DNA of 64,000 nucleotides from an uncultured Cellvibrionales bacterium. GTDB lineage: Bacteria; Pseudomonadota; Gammaproteobacteria; Pseudomonadales; Dasaniaceae. The notes beneath the pieces are model-generated. The model saw nothing but the letters and a program-made list of their open reading frames with translations, did not search any database and was not told where the DNA came from. The stretch is from positions 95,108 through 159,107 of the forward strand of contig CAJVZD010000008.1 in the NCBI GenBank assembly GCA_913019905.1. Reading direction: 5' to 3'. The first letter of the stretch is position 1; each line of letters opens with the position of its first letter. Of the stretch, positions 47,748-57,351 are shown one piece after another. Position numbers and translations under genes: made by a program.

Positions 47748-48899
47748 ATGAAAGCAAATACCTTTGAAAGTAGACTCGAATATCGCCTAGTTGATGGATT
47801 GGCACTTCAAACCCCGGTCGTGTTGCTCGGCAACCTGTTTCTTGCGGCAATAAATGCAGCTCTTTTTTGGGAGCGCCTGGACCATTTTTACCTGTTAATG
47901 TGGTCCCTATCTCTTTTGACAGTCGGTATTCTCCGATGGATATTAGCTGGCACCTATCATCGCTACAGCAAAAAACTTCTTCCTAGCCTTTGGCAGAAAC
48001 TATTTGCCTTTAGTTCTTTTCTCCAGGGGCTAGCGTGGTGTTTTCTGTGTGTTTATGCCAGCACCCTATTAGATTTTAAGGGCATTACCGTTCTCGTCAT
48101 CAGCATGGCGGGGATTACGGCCGGTGCAGTGGCGTCAACATCGTCTTCAGTATCTTCGTTCCTTAGCTTTTCAATCCCCACACTCCTACCCATTGGCTTT
48201 ATACTGATAAGTAACGAAGACACAAACATACGGGCCGTAGGGTTTCTCGTCTGTGTTTTATTTTTACTGACCCTACGACAAGTAATGACTATTAATAGCT
48301 TGTTGCGGGAAAGTTACGGCAACGGTATTGAACTGGAAAAGTCGAAAGATCTGGCTGAACAACTGTCTAAAGAACTCTACAAGCTCTCGACAATGGATGC
48401 ACTGACGTTAATTGCAAACAGACGGGGATTTGATGAGGCTTTAGATCGTGAATGGTTGCGTGCTAGAAGAACCAGTTCAAAACTAACCTTGATTATGATC
48501 GATGTAGACTATTTTAAGAACTTTAACGATACATTCGGCCACCAGGTTGGGGACGAATGCCTGAAAACAATTGCCGCTGAACTCAACCAGTTTGCTAGGC
48601 GAGCTGGTGACTTGGTGTCACGCTACGGCGGCGAAGAGTTCGCTATAATTTTACCTAATATTAATGAAGCCGATGCACTCATCATTGGCCAAAGTATTTG
48701 CAAAAAAATTTCACAACTAAATATAAGTCACCCCACTTCCAAAACCGCAAAGGTGGTCACTGTTAGTGTCGGTGTATACAGCGCCGTCCCGCAACGAATG
48801 GAAGAAAGCCGTCAACTAATTAGACACGCCGATCATGCCCTCTATCAAGCAAAAGCCGATGGGCGGAATCGAGTCGCTACTGCCATTTCTGACATTTAG
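47748..48899 (+). CDS. Membrane-bound diguanylate cyclase
   Basis: The first 180 residues contain about five or six membrane segments (29-45, 47-66, 88-107, 113-130, 143-154, 165-178), a short helical linker, then a GGDEF domain with TMDALTLIANRRGF and active-site GGEEF at residues 294-298. The product-inhibition site RxxD is present (RAGD, 285-288). Synthesis of c-di-GMP under membrane-derived control is likely; the sensed signal is unknown. It lies 183 bases after the TRAP permease gene. Confidence 0.93.
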   Translation: MKANTFESRLEYRLVDGLALQTPVVLLGNLFLAAINAALFWERLDHFYLLMWSLSLLTVGILRWILAGTYHRYSKKLLPSLWQKLFAFSSFLQGLAWCFLCVYASTLLDFKGITVLVISMAGITAGAVASTSSSVSSFLSFSIPTLLPIGFILISNEDTNIRAVGFLVCVLFLLTLRQVMTINSLLRESYGNGIELEKSKDLAEQLSKELYKLSTMDALTLIANRRGFDEALDREWLRARRTSSKLTLIMIDVDYFKNFNDTFGHQVGDECLKTIAAELNQFARRAGDLVSRYGGEEFAIILPNINEADALIIGQSICKKISQLNISHPTSKTAKVVTVSVGVYSAVPQRMEESRQLIRHADHALYQAKADGRNRVATAISDI

Positions 48900-49154
48900 C
48901 GCTAGCCAATGGTTTAGGGAGCTTTATCGGAGGAAACAAAAATCGTTAGAATTACTATCTATAATCGAGCAAACAAGAGGTATCCGTAAGTACAGAAAAG
49001 AAGGCACTGGCTGTCATCATAAGCTAAGGAACAAGCGAAAATTCCGACCGTCCTGCCCTTGCTCCCTTTGCTATTCCTAAGAATCTCCTTGAATCCATCA
49101 AAACCCAACGACCTATCGAATAAGGGACTTACGCTGATACGAGCCAAGTCTCAT

Positions 49155-50528
49155 TCAGCTGGATAATTCTTTAAGCGCAAGTGCATCCCGCTCGTCAATT
49201 TTACGACGCAACTCTTGATGCTCTTTCATACCCAGCGGGTAGTTCCACATGAGTGCAGCAACACTTAACATGACTATCGTTGGGAGCCCTACATAAAGCA
49301 ATGTCAGCTGCTCAACGACCTCCGGAAGATTATCGCCTCGAGGAATATAATCCATCCATTCCAACGCAATATAACCTCCACCCACCGCAATTGCCGCTCC
49401 TATCTTGTTCGTTAGGGTCAGTAGAGAGAAATATAAGCCTGTCCGCTGCGTACCGTTTTCCAAATTGTCTTTGTCCGTTAAATCCGACATCATCGCCCTC
49501 ATCAAGAAAGGCCCGGCACCGTAAGCGAGTCCGTAGGATGCCGTTGAAAGAAAGGCCCACATAAAATCACCTTTGGGCACAAAAAAAACGATCGGCAAAG
49601 AGAGCCCACCGTAAATTTGCGCAAAAGCAAGGGTCCGATGTTTGCCAATCATATAGGACAATTTAATCCACAAGGGTACGGATAAGCACCCTGCGATAAA
49701 ATAAGACAGCAACAAAATACTCGAGTATTCGGCGACCTGCATATACGAATCATAAAAGTATAAGTAGAGCGCACCGGTAAGACCCAGCGCCCCTCCAACC
49801 AATAGGTCCATGGTCAGTATTCGTTGCAACATTTTGTCTTGCCACAAAGCTGTGAGCGTGTCGCGCCAATTAATACTGGGGGGCTCAGGTGCCTTTCGCT
49901 CGCCAACGAAAGCCATCGCTATTGCTACGGTGATTGGAAGCAATATCATGATATAAATTCCCATCGAACCGACCTTTGTTGCCAACGGTATTGCTTTTCC
50001 TTCCTCAAAGCCAAACAGACCCGGTACTACTTCGATAATAGCCGGGAGGGTCAACACACTAAACATACCAAAAATAAGCGCTATTTCACGTGTTCCGTGT
50101 ATTGTTGAGCGCTGATGATAATCGTCCGAAAGCTCAGTACCCCAAGACATGTGGGACAAACTAGCGAGCGTGTAACCCATATAGAGGACAAACATCCAAC
50201 AGCCAAGATATAATCCCGATACTTGCCCCGAGGGCAAAAAGACCATGTAAACGGACACCAGTAGAATAGGTACAGAAAGGACAATCCAGTGACGACGACG
50301 CCCCCATCGGCTTGGATAACGATCACTCACGATACCTAGCACCGGATCAGTAAATACGTCCCAAAACCGACTCAGCATGAAGATGGCTCCCACCGCACCT
50401 AATCCAAGCCCCAAACTTTCATAAAAGGGTGGTAAATAGACGGTGATGGGTAAGCCAAGAGCCGCTATAGGCGCCGCTGGCGCCGCATAGGCGAGAAGTC
50501 TTCTAATGGTCATTTTTTCGTGTGGCAT
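49155..50528 (-). CDS. MFS transporter, GPH-like (sugar:cation symporter) family
   Basis: The 457-residue protein has about twelve hydrophobic segments and the GPH-type elements FWDVFTDPVLGIVSDR and RWGRRRHWIVLSVP after the second segment. Members import glycosides, pentosides or hexuronides with a cation, but many relatives of this kind have other or unknown substrates. The ATG at 50528 is chosen because conserved sequence begins just after it (MTIRRLLAYAAPAAP); the frame is open to 50606. It is convergent with the diguanylate cyclase gene. Confidence 0.88.
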   Translation of the reverse strand: MPHEKMTIRRLLAYAAPAAPIAALGLPITVYLPPFYESLGLGLGAVGAIFMLSRFWDVFTDPVLGIVSDRYPSRWGRRRHWIVLSVPILLVSVYMVFLPSGQVSGLYLGCWMFVLYMGYTLASLSHMSWGTELSDDYHQRSTIHGTREIALIFGMFSVLTLPAIIEVVPGLFGFEEGKAIPLATKVGSMGIYIMILLPITVAIAMAFVGERKAPEPPSINWRDTLTALWQDKMLQRILTMDLLVGGALGLTGALYLYFYDSYMQVAEYSSILLLSYFIAGCLSVPLWIKLSYMIGKHRTLAFAQIYGGLSLPIVFFVPKGDFMWAFLSTASYGLAYGAGPFLMRAMMSDLTDKDNLENGTQRTGLYFSLLTLTNKIGAAIAVGGGYIALEWMDYIPRGDNLPEVVEQLTLLYVGLPTIVMLSVAALMWNYPLGMKEHQELRRKIDERDALALKELSS

Positions 50529-51109
50529 TAATTTTTTTCTGCTTCGATCGGAAACAGTTCCTATAATTATTGGGTAGGTATCGACGAAATGACTTCCATT
50601 AAACACTTTCTCATTATCGAACGTCCAGCACTTTTCTTATAGTGAACAGATCGTAATTCAGCTTTTATATTAACCGTCAAAAGACGTTGTAACTGAGAAA
50701 TAGATAGGTGTCGTACAAGCTCCAAAACAAGCGAATTAGTAGAATATAAGTAACTCCAGCCCTTCAATCTATCTCTAGAAAAAAACTTCATTTTTTGGTA
50801 TGAAAACCCAACGCTTTCAGTGAAAATACCGTCACCTCCCGAGCGGGACACGATGACCGAAATGCGGGCCTCCAACCCGACAACGACTAAGCCTCAAAAT
50901 TTTCATGCTTTTCGGGTCGTATTACCAATTCACGGATACGCCCAACCCGCAATAACGGTATCCACTGTGTAAGTAATTAGCGTTAAAATGAGGCAGGAAT
51001 TGTAGTTCAAATTTTCAAAAAAATGGTCTCTACATAGATTCATCAAACTAGCGTGTTGAGTTAAGTGGCCCATTTACTTGTGCTCGTGGAAACGACAGGA
51101 CTAACATTC
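50529..51109. other. Divergent intergenic region between the MFS transporter and rarD
   Basis: This 581-base region has a 102-codon minus-strand frame (50567-50875) that matches nothing I recognise and partly overlaps the transporter's possible upstream extension. Otherwise I see no gene, RNA or repeat. Promoters for both flanking genes must lie here. Confidence 0.4.
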
Positions 51110-52012
51110 GTGTTTGAAAAGAAAACAATTCATGGCGCTTATTTTGCTCTCACGGCCTACTTGTTCTGGGGGTTCATGCCAATATACTTCAAGGCAGTCG
51201 GACATGTTTCACCGCTTGAAATTCTGGTACAGCGGATACTCTGGTCGGTCGTTCTACTATTCGGCATTCTCGTCTATACAAAACAGTTAGGAAAACTGAA
51301 AATATCAAGAAAAAAACTAGGATTGCTTTTCTTGAGTGCGCTATTGCTGACATGCAACTGGCTTATATTTATCTATGCGATCGTGAATGACAACATTGTG
51401 GAAACGAGTCTTGGCTATTTTATTAACCCCTTACTCAGTGTGTTACTCGGAATGGTCTTTTTGCGGGAGCGTTTGCGTCCTCTGCAATGGATTGCCTTAG
51501 CCACAGCATTTTCTGGCATAATGTTTCAACTGGTCTATTACGGAGCTATACCGTGGATAGCTCTTTCTCTCGCCTTTAGTTTCGGCTTTTACGGTCTCAT
51601 AAGGAAAAAATTAAGCCTGCATTCCATCGCGGGTCTTGCACTTGAAACATTGATGGTCGCGCCCCTTGCCATGATGGCACTGGCTTGGATATACCTACAG
51701 GGTGAACTTAAATTTGGCAGCATCGATCTAAAAACTGACCTATTATTGATTAGTGCCGGCTTCGTCACGTCTTTCCCATTACTGTGTTTTGCCGCGGGGA
51801 TCTCCCGCCTTTCCCTAACAGCGTCCGCTATGTTTCAATACTTAGCTCCCAGCGTATCACTCTTGATTGCTGTAATGATGTATGGCGAACCCTTCGGCAC
51901 AGACCGGGTTATTACGTTTTCTTGCATCTGGGTAGCACTTGTCGTATTCACGATTGAAGCAATCCTTCATCACCGCCGAATTCAAAGACAGAGGGCTTTT
52001 CCTGCGATCTGA
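51110..52012 (+). CDS. rarD: EamA family transporter RarD
   Basis: RarD-type proteins are ten-segment EamA/DMT inner-membrane exporters; E. coli RarD is annotated as chloramphenicol-sensitivity related. The GTG at 51110 is chosen because AGGA lies nine bases before it and the resulting 300 residues match the family length (about 296); the frame is open from another GTG at 51065. Diagnostic stretches are ALTAYLFWGFMPIYFK, EILVQRILWS and the GYFINPLLSVLLGMVFLRERLR block. Confidence 0.93.
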   Translation: MFEKKTIHGAYFALTAYLFWGFMPIYFKAVGHVSPLEILVQRILWSVVLLFGILVYTKQLGKLKISRKKLGLLFLSALLLTCNWLIFIYAIVNDNIVETSLGYFINPLLSVLLGMVFLRERLRPLQWIALATAFSGIMFQLVYYGAIPWIALSLAFSFGFYGLIRKKLSLHSIAGLALETLMVAPLAMMALAWIYLQGELKFGSIDLKTDLLLISAGFVTSFPLLCFAAGISRLSLTASAMFQYLAPSVSLLIAVMMYGEPFGTDRVITFSCIWVALVVFTIEAILHHRRIQRQRAFPAI

Positions 52013-52069
52013 ATAAACACTCATTGTGTAATTCTTAGAAGGAGGGTTGAAAATTTGTCGTTCAGTTAC

Positions 52070-53054
52070 TTAGATAAAAAGATCTAACATTTTCTCCATC
52101 AGCGCAATACCCATCCACGTTAAAGGAGGAATGACTAAATAGAATCCGAGCCTAGTAATCGCACTAACATCAAACGGCCAAGACGGAATCGCCGTTATCT
52201 CTCGCTTGTAACTAATGAGCGGAACTATTTCTTCTTCCGTAAATGCCCCATCTTTTTGATCGGAAACCTGGCGAGTGATTTTTTCAATTTTGTTGTTAAT
52301 TTTTTCTAATTCCAATTTTTTTCAAGCAAAATTTTCTTGTGAACGGGCCAAACCGGAAAAAAAGCAACATGATAATTGCAACTAACGTAATTAAAACCTC
52401 TGATAATAACGCTTTTAGATTTATAGTTGTATCAAACACCATGATAGGATAACAGGCTAACGCACCGATCAGGGCCAAAGTTGGAATGATTGCTACTCGG
52501 GCGAAGGGTACTAATTTATAGCTTTCAAAAAGACGAACCTTGACGTACTTAGCCCCCAAACTTGCGAACAACCGAGCATTACTGGTAAGTGAACCAATCA
52601 CATTAGTCATTACAATCCATATTAGAATTATCCGTATGGATTCTGAAAAGGAGTAGATTGACTGAAAACTGAACTGAATCATCGCCGAAAAAGAGCCTGA
52701 CGATAAGGTCAAGTGTAACATTGCAGCAAATAGACACTGACTACTATTCAGTACCAACCATCGGGTAATGCGGTGGCTTAACTGTAACCGCATAGCCTTA
52801 AGATCACTGTCACCCAGGCTAGTACAAGCTCTTTGGTCATCAAAAGCCTGAATGGACTTCTCGTTGATAAAGCTGAAAATAGGGACAAACTAAGCAATGA
52901 TCGCACACAAAAACAGCGCCGTAGACGATATAGCTTAGCCTTTGAGCGTTGTTAAGCTGAAAATGAAAATGAGCGACAAAAAGATAACAATACCACTTAG
53001 CCATCTCCCGTAAGGTACGTTCGGTACCAGTTTAAGTAGCCATAGATTATGCAT
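52070..53054 (-). pseudogene. Decayed inner-membrane protein gene with two stops and two frameshifts
   Basis: Read from the ATG at 53054, one frame encodes a hydrophobic N-terminus (MHNLWLLKLVPNVPYGRWLS), then TAA (52937-52935), AISSTALFLCAIIA, TAG (52892-52890), then FVPIFSFINEKSIQAFDDQR and the open fragment 52296-52793. Adding one base at the 7-base run 52357-52363 and one at the 7-base run 52316-52322 joins that fragment to the one at 52070-52315, through VHKKILLEK and LELEKINNKI. The restored product would be about 327 residues, with helices and the C-terminal WPFD...FYLVIPPLTWMG pattern I recall from a family of uncharacterised proteobacterial membrane proteins. Four separate lesions argue for real decay, although the two homopolymer shifts could be sequencing errors. 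Confidence 0.78.
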
Positions 53055-53130
53055 ATTGACCGAAACACAGATGAAATCGGTGGAGTACAACGACTCTACG
53101 AGACAATCAAAGAGAAAAGAGCGCCTAAAA

Positions 53131-54414
53131 TTACCGTTGCTTGTCGATAGTTTTATCGCTCTTAATTAGAACTTGTGTGATTTCGGAGCGCACTAGCTTG
53201 TCTAATTCTTTAAAGGATAGCGCCATACCGATATCATACAAATTATCTTCGGTAAGCTCTACTCTTACCACTGTTCCAATTAACAAGGTCGGTCCTTTAT
53301 TGTTTAATTGAATAGTGAGTTGCACTTTCGTTCCAAGCTCAAAAGCGCAGCTGCTCTCGAATAGAATTCCACCGATGCCAATATCTTTTGAGTTACCTGC
53401 AAACTCTTCAATCGAGTTGAAGTCCAGAGGACGGATTCGCACTGGCTCATTAACATCAATACGCATGAATCTGCGCTTGTCTTCTTTAAAGACCGAAATA
53501 CAATTTTTCCCGGCACCTTTAGACAAATAGAGCGCACTGTCGGCGAAATAGATCAATTCTTCTTTGTTTTTAGCATCTACTGGATAGGTCGCCACTCCAC
53601 CGCTTATCGACATTTTGATATCACCAGCGTCTGTGACCAAAACTGACTCAGCGATGTTATTCCGAATTCGCTCGGCCAAAACAAGAGCATCGATTGATGC
53701 CGTACCAGGCATTAATACAACAAACTCTTCGCCACCGTATCGGATAGCTAGATCACTTTGACGAATCTCACTTTCAATTATCTTGGCGACTTTACGTATT
53801 ACGCTATCTCCTGCTACATGACCAAAACTATCATTAACTTCTTTAAAATCATCAATATCAATAAACAGTAGAGACAAACTCGATTCAAATCGTTGAGCTT
53901 GAGCTAACTGGTGGCCGAGAGTATCCTGAAAATAGTTGCGATTTAGCAACCCCGTTAAACCGTCATGGGTGGACGTTCTAATAACGTGCTCAAAGCTCTT
54001 GATATCGATTAGCTTGGGATTAATGCCAAAATCTTCCTGCGTCGTTAAGTAATCACACAGTACCGTCACCAAGGCCATAGGCCTTTTGATTTGATTCAAC
54101 AAGTTCTGACGGTGCACCAATAGTTGATGCCAATGCAGAGTCGCATCTTCAAGAGAAAACTTAAGATTCGCCAACAAATTGAAAATTATCGGATAGGTCA
54201 TTTCGCCTTCGGTTTCGATCAGTGCTTGCAAATCCTCAAGAAGGATTTCCTCATCGCCCGATTCAAGACAAATTTTAAGCACTTGCGGCTCTATAGTATC
54301 GATATTCTTATTCCTCCATCTACTCGTATGAAGTAGATCATTTGTTCTCGCTACGCTATACGGTAGAACGGCTTGGCAGGACAGCGATTCACTTATAAGC
54401 GGTAGGTTCTTCAA
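53131..54414 (-). CDS. GGDEF-PilZ protein: diguanylate cyclase with c-di-GMP-binding domain
   Basis: The 427-residue protein has an N-terminal helical region (about 1-140), a GGDEF domain with DGLTGLLNRNYF and GGEEF at residues 227-231, an RxxD inhibition site (RQSD, 218-221), and a C-terminal PilZ domain from about residue 308. The first PilZ motif is present as KRRFMRIDV. The second, normally D/NxSxxG, reads DIGIGG, so its serine is glycine. Having both GGDEF and PilZ on one chain suggests product feedback or local signalling. No membrane segment is evident. Confidence 0.93.
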   Translation of the reverse strand: MKNLPLISESLSCQAVLPYSVARTNDLLHTSRWRNKNIDTIEPQVLKICLESGDEEILLEDLQALIETEGEMTYPIIFNLLANLKFSLEDATLHWHQLLVHRQNLLNQIKRPMALVTVLCDYLTTQEDFGINPKLIDIKSFEHVIRTSTHDGLTGLLNRNYFQDTLGHQLAQAQRFESSLSLLFIDIDDFKEVNDSFGHVAGDSVIRKVAKIIESEIRQSDLAIRYGGEEFVVLMPGTASIDALVLAERIRNNIAESVLVTDAGDIKMSISGGVATYPVDAKNKEELIYFADSALYLSKGAGKNCISVFKEDKRRFMRIDVNEPVRIRPLDFNSIEEFAGNSKDIGIGGILFESSCAFELGTKVQLTIQLNNKGPTLLIGTVVRVELTEDNLYDIGMALSFKELDKLVRSEITQVLIKSDKTIDKQR

Positions 54415-54840
54415 ACGACAGGCCCTTGTTTAAGGACGACGTTAGTTTATTTTCCCTTTATTTGACTACATCTCCATGCTTACAAAGCCAGATGCAAATT
54501 CGCGAATTTAGTCATTTTGACGCGATAACTATCCACTAACACGAGTATATACGCCATGATGACACACATTACAATAATCGTTTTAACCATTTTTTGGAAA
54601 AAGCGGCTTTTTGGAGCCCCGATGGGTTAAAACGAGCTCCTGAGAGGCTAGGGTCTAACAATACCAACGGAACCATCTAAATCCAGCAAACACTGGCAAT
54701 CTAGCTATCTACCGACCATCAGCCGCCTCAAAATGAAGACGAGAGCCGAGAAAAGCTGACAGGATAGAAATCTACCCAATATACTAGAAATTAGCCTGCG
54801 CCTGTTCGATCGTCGATAATCAGTGGGATGCTTGGACAGG
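54415..54840. other. Intergenic region with AT-rich palindromes
   Basis: These 426 bases lie between two minus-strand genes. Near 54597-54645 are AAAAAGC-G-GCTTTTT (54597-54611) and GGAGC...GCTCC (54614-54642). On the minus strand these could end transcription from the gene at 54841. No open frame with recognisable features is present. Confidence 0.4.
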
Positions 54841-55470
54841 TTAACAATCACTATCCTTTGAATCATTATCCTTTGAATATTTATTCAAACCGACGTCCTC
54901 AAAGTTTTTCCGAACCGTGTGAAAATTTTCGCGGAATTCGTCACTGTCTCCAAAGTCAAAAAAACGACTATACCGGCTGTGTACGTGCTTAAGTTGATTC
55001 GCGTGTTTAATGGGACACCAATACTGCTCTGTTCGCGCTGCAACTTCCTGAGCGTAGGCAATGACTCCATTAAAATATCCACAGTATAAGCAGTTTATTT
55101 TCTCGATAATATTTAGATACTTCAAATTTTGTCTGTCGATGACAACGTAGTCCCGACGTATAACTTTGGGAATCTCGTAAATTGGAAAACAAATCAACTG
55201 ATAGAAAGAGACCACAACATCCATTAGCAAAGCGGGGATTAAACATAACCAAATAACGGGTGCGGTAAAAATGTTTCGTAGTCTCGCTTGGCGCAGATAA
55301 GTACCTAGACGAACGATTTGTCGGCGGTGTTGCTCAACTACACCTTCTCGGAAGAAAACGGCACGCTCGCGTAATTCGTAGGACAAGTTCTCCTCCCGAC
55401 GTTGAAGCTCTTCAATCAGTTCCTTTTTCAATTCGTCTATTTCGTCGAATATTTCCTGAAGGCGAGTCAT
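54841..55470 (-). CDS. Conserved hypothetical membrane-associated protein with CxxC motif
   Basis: From the ATG at 55470 (MTRLQEIFDEIDELKK) the protein is 209 residues. Residues 5-62 form a charged coiled coil, about 70-95 form one or two membrane segments, and 120-160 hold NCLYCGYFNG and ARTEQYWCPIKHA, with Cys127, Cys130, Cys152 and His156 as possible metal or redox ligands. I recall this CGYxNG / RTEQYWCPIKHA pattern from uncharacterised proteobacterial proteins; no function is known. The frame is open to 55518. A 15-base tandem repeat lies in the last codons (54847-54878). Confidence 0.82.
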   Translation of the reverse strand: MTRLQEIFDEIDELKKELIEELQRREENLSYELRERAVFFREGVVEQHRRQIVRLGTYLRQARLRNIFTAPVIWLCLIPALLMDVVVSFYQLICFPIYEIPKVIRRDYVVIDRQNLKYLNIIEKINCLYCGYFNGVIAYAQEVAARTEQYWCPIKHANQLKHVHSRYSRFFDFGDSDEFRENFHTVRKNFEDVGLNKYSKDNDSKDSDC

Positions 55471-55623
55471 AGCTATTGCCCTAATATGATAAAAGATACC
55501 ATCAATTTCTATTAGCAATCGCGTTGTTTGAGAATTTTAAGGTCTTCGATGAAAACGACAACGTGATTACCCTATTCTACTCTCAATACTAGTTCAGAAT
55601 TAGCTCGTACCGTTTATACTGGT

Positions 55624-56229
55624 TTACGACTCTATCTCTGCGGATAGACTCCAGTCACATTCCTTGCAGTCGGGCGACAGACCATTTTCAGTTAAAACGG
55701 TAAAGATAAAGTCCCGCCACTCTTTGTTTGGTTTCCAGACCGTATTCATATCGAGCTTCGCAGCCGCCATCGGGACGCCACCATAGATAACCCGATATAA
55801 AAAACTGAACACGGTTGCCCGAGCATTCACTTGGCAGTGCAAAAGAGTCACTTTTTCTGGATACCGTCGCATTGCATCCGCGAAAACGTAAAATTCGGAG
55901 GGCAACGGGGTTTGGAAACTAACGGGGATTTGTAAGTATTCCATGCCCAATTGTTTTACTATCGTATCTTCCTCTGGAATAGCGTTTACGCCGCTATTTG
56001 TAAAGGCAATGTAGACAACTCGCTGAAAACCACTTTTTTTCAAGTACTGGAACTGTTCCTTTGTTGGCTGACCTGCACTTGAAAACGATGAAGAGTATTG
56101 ACGAAAATTAGTAATCTCAGCCAATCCAGGATCAACTTCGTCAAGCGCATACACCCATGAACCGAAAACGATTTTAGAGAAAAGCAAAGCGGCTATCGCA
56201 ACTCTACTTTTCGTGGTTAACTTTCTCAA
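55624..56229 (-). CDS. Exported tyrosine-phosphatase-like protein (BLH/DUF442-type)
   Basis: The start chosen is TTG at 56229, with AGGAG seven bases upstream. It begins MRKLTTKSRV followed by a hydrophobic segment ending in YALDE, a clear signal peptide, so the protein is probably periplasmic. The frame is open to 56304, but the extra residues spoil this signal. The catalytic-type HCQVNAR at residues 131-137 has C-x4-R spacing, as in the beta-lactamase-hydrolase-like (DUF442) phosphatases, not the C-x5-R of classical PTPs. The SSAGQPTKEQFQYLKKSGF segment also fits that group. Substrate unknown. Confidence 0.85.
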   Translation of the reverse strand: MRKLTTKSRVAIAALLFSKIVFGSWVYALDEVDPGLAEITNFRQYSSSFSSAGQPTKEQFQYLKKSGFQRVVYIAFTNSGVNAIPEEDTIVKQLGMEYLQIPVSFQTPLPSEFYVFADAMRRYPEKVTLLHCQVNARATVFSFLYRVIYGGVPMAAAKLDMNTVWKPNKEWRDFIFTVLTENGLSPDCKECDWSLSAEIES

Positions 56230-56338
56230 TACCCATCTCCTCGTACAAAGTTTATTTTTCAGAAAAGCAAAGCAAAGTTTGTGAGCATTTGTCAGAAAGT
56301 CCAAAAGCCTGAAAACAACCGACTTTAGAGCTTTCCAC

Positions 56339-57208
56339 TTACCTCATCAACTCTTCTAAACACTCCCAGTGCAAGTCGCCAAAATTTCCGTTAGGGTTAA
56401 CGGGCTGCACACAAACGTGGGTTGCGCCAGCATCCATATGGTCATTAATCCGCGCTTTGATGGCATCCACATCACCCCAAGCGAAAGTTGTATCGATAAA
56501 CTTATCACTTAAACTATTGATATCATCTTCAGTCAAACCCATACGTAACCAGTTGTTACGATAGTTTGGCAAACCCTGATAAATTTTTGCCACAGGACGA
56601 GCTAAATCTCTGGCTTTCTGCGGGTCTGATTCAAGAATGACTTTCTGCTCTACACACAACCAAGCATCCGGTCCCATGATTTCGCGAGCCATTTTAGTGT
56701 GCGATGGAGACGAGAAATAGGGATGAGCTCCCGTACAGGAACTGGATGCTAGTTCCAACATTTTTGGTCCTAACGCTGCGATGAGTGTAGGCGGCTCTTC
56801 CGTAGGAGGGAATCCTGTGTAAAGTGCGTTTGCCATGCCGTCAAGATAACGTCGCATTGTTTTTACAGGAGGGCCATACTCTAGACCCCGTACACCTTCA
56901 ACTAACGGTTTATGCGAAACCCCCATGCCCAACAGAAATCGGCCGCCTGATTGCTCAGCCAGAGACTTCTGCGCCGCCAGCGTAACGCCGGGTTCCCGGT
57001 TATAAATGTTAATAATACCCGTTGCGATATTGAGCGTCTTCGTATTAGCCAAGAGCCACGATGCTAATACGGTCGGACTTTTACCGACTGTTTCCGGGAT
57101 CCATAAGGTCCCGTAGCCCAAGGCCTCTATCCGCTGCGCCGCTAATGCAGCATCGGCAGAAGACATACCATCAAAGAAAAACCACACGCCAAGCTTACCT
57201 GTATCCAT
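56339..57208 (-). CDS. F420-type LLM class oxidoreductase (TIGR03620-like)
   Basis: The 289-residue protein is a luciferase-like TIM barrel. Its opening (GKLGVWFFFDG, then ALAAQRIEALGYGTLWIPE) and the GGRFLLGMGVSHKPLVE block match, from memory, the TIGR03620 subfamily predicted to use F420, not FMN. The likely reaction is hydride transfer from F420H2 or to F420 on an unknown substrate. It is separate from the F420 operon by about 28 kb but is the best candidate consumer of F420 in the window. Confidence 0.87.
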   Translation of the reverse strand: MDTGKLGVWFFFDGMSSADAALAAQRIEALGYGTLWIPETVGKSPTVLASWLLANTKTLNIATGIINIYNREPGVTLAAQKSLAEQSGGRFLLGMGVSHKPLVEGVRGLEYGPPVKTMRRYLDGMANALYTGFPPTEEPPTLIAALGPKMLELASSSCTGAHPYFSSPSHTKMAREIMGPDAWLCVEQKVILESDPQKARDLARPVAKIYQGLPNYRNNWLRMGLTEDDINSLSDKFIDTTFAWGDVDAIKARINDHMDAGATHVCVQPVNPNGNFGDLHWECLEELMR

Positions 57209-57351
57209 TACTCACCTCATTATGATTATTAATTAAAACCATTATCTTCGGACATACTTAGTTAAGTTCCGGAGTATTTCAATTTTCGGTTTCTAACTCA
57301 ATTCGATAGGACTGATCTTTATCTTACCGAAAAATACGACCAGATTTTTGT

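Noticed and set aside
50567..50875. 102-codon minus-strand frame
   Set aside because: No recognisable family, no Shine-Dalgarno support, and overlap with the unlikely upstream part of the MFS transporter frame.
52070..52793. Two separate small membrane proteins (52070-52315 and 52296-52793)
   Set aside because: Their sequences join as one protein after adding one base at each of two homopolymers, and the first depends on a TTG start inside a broken frame.
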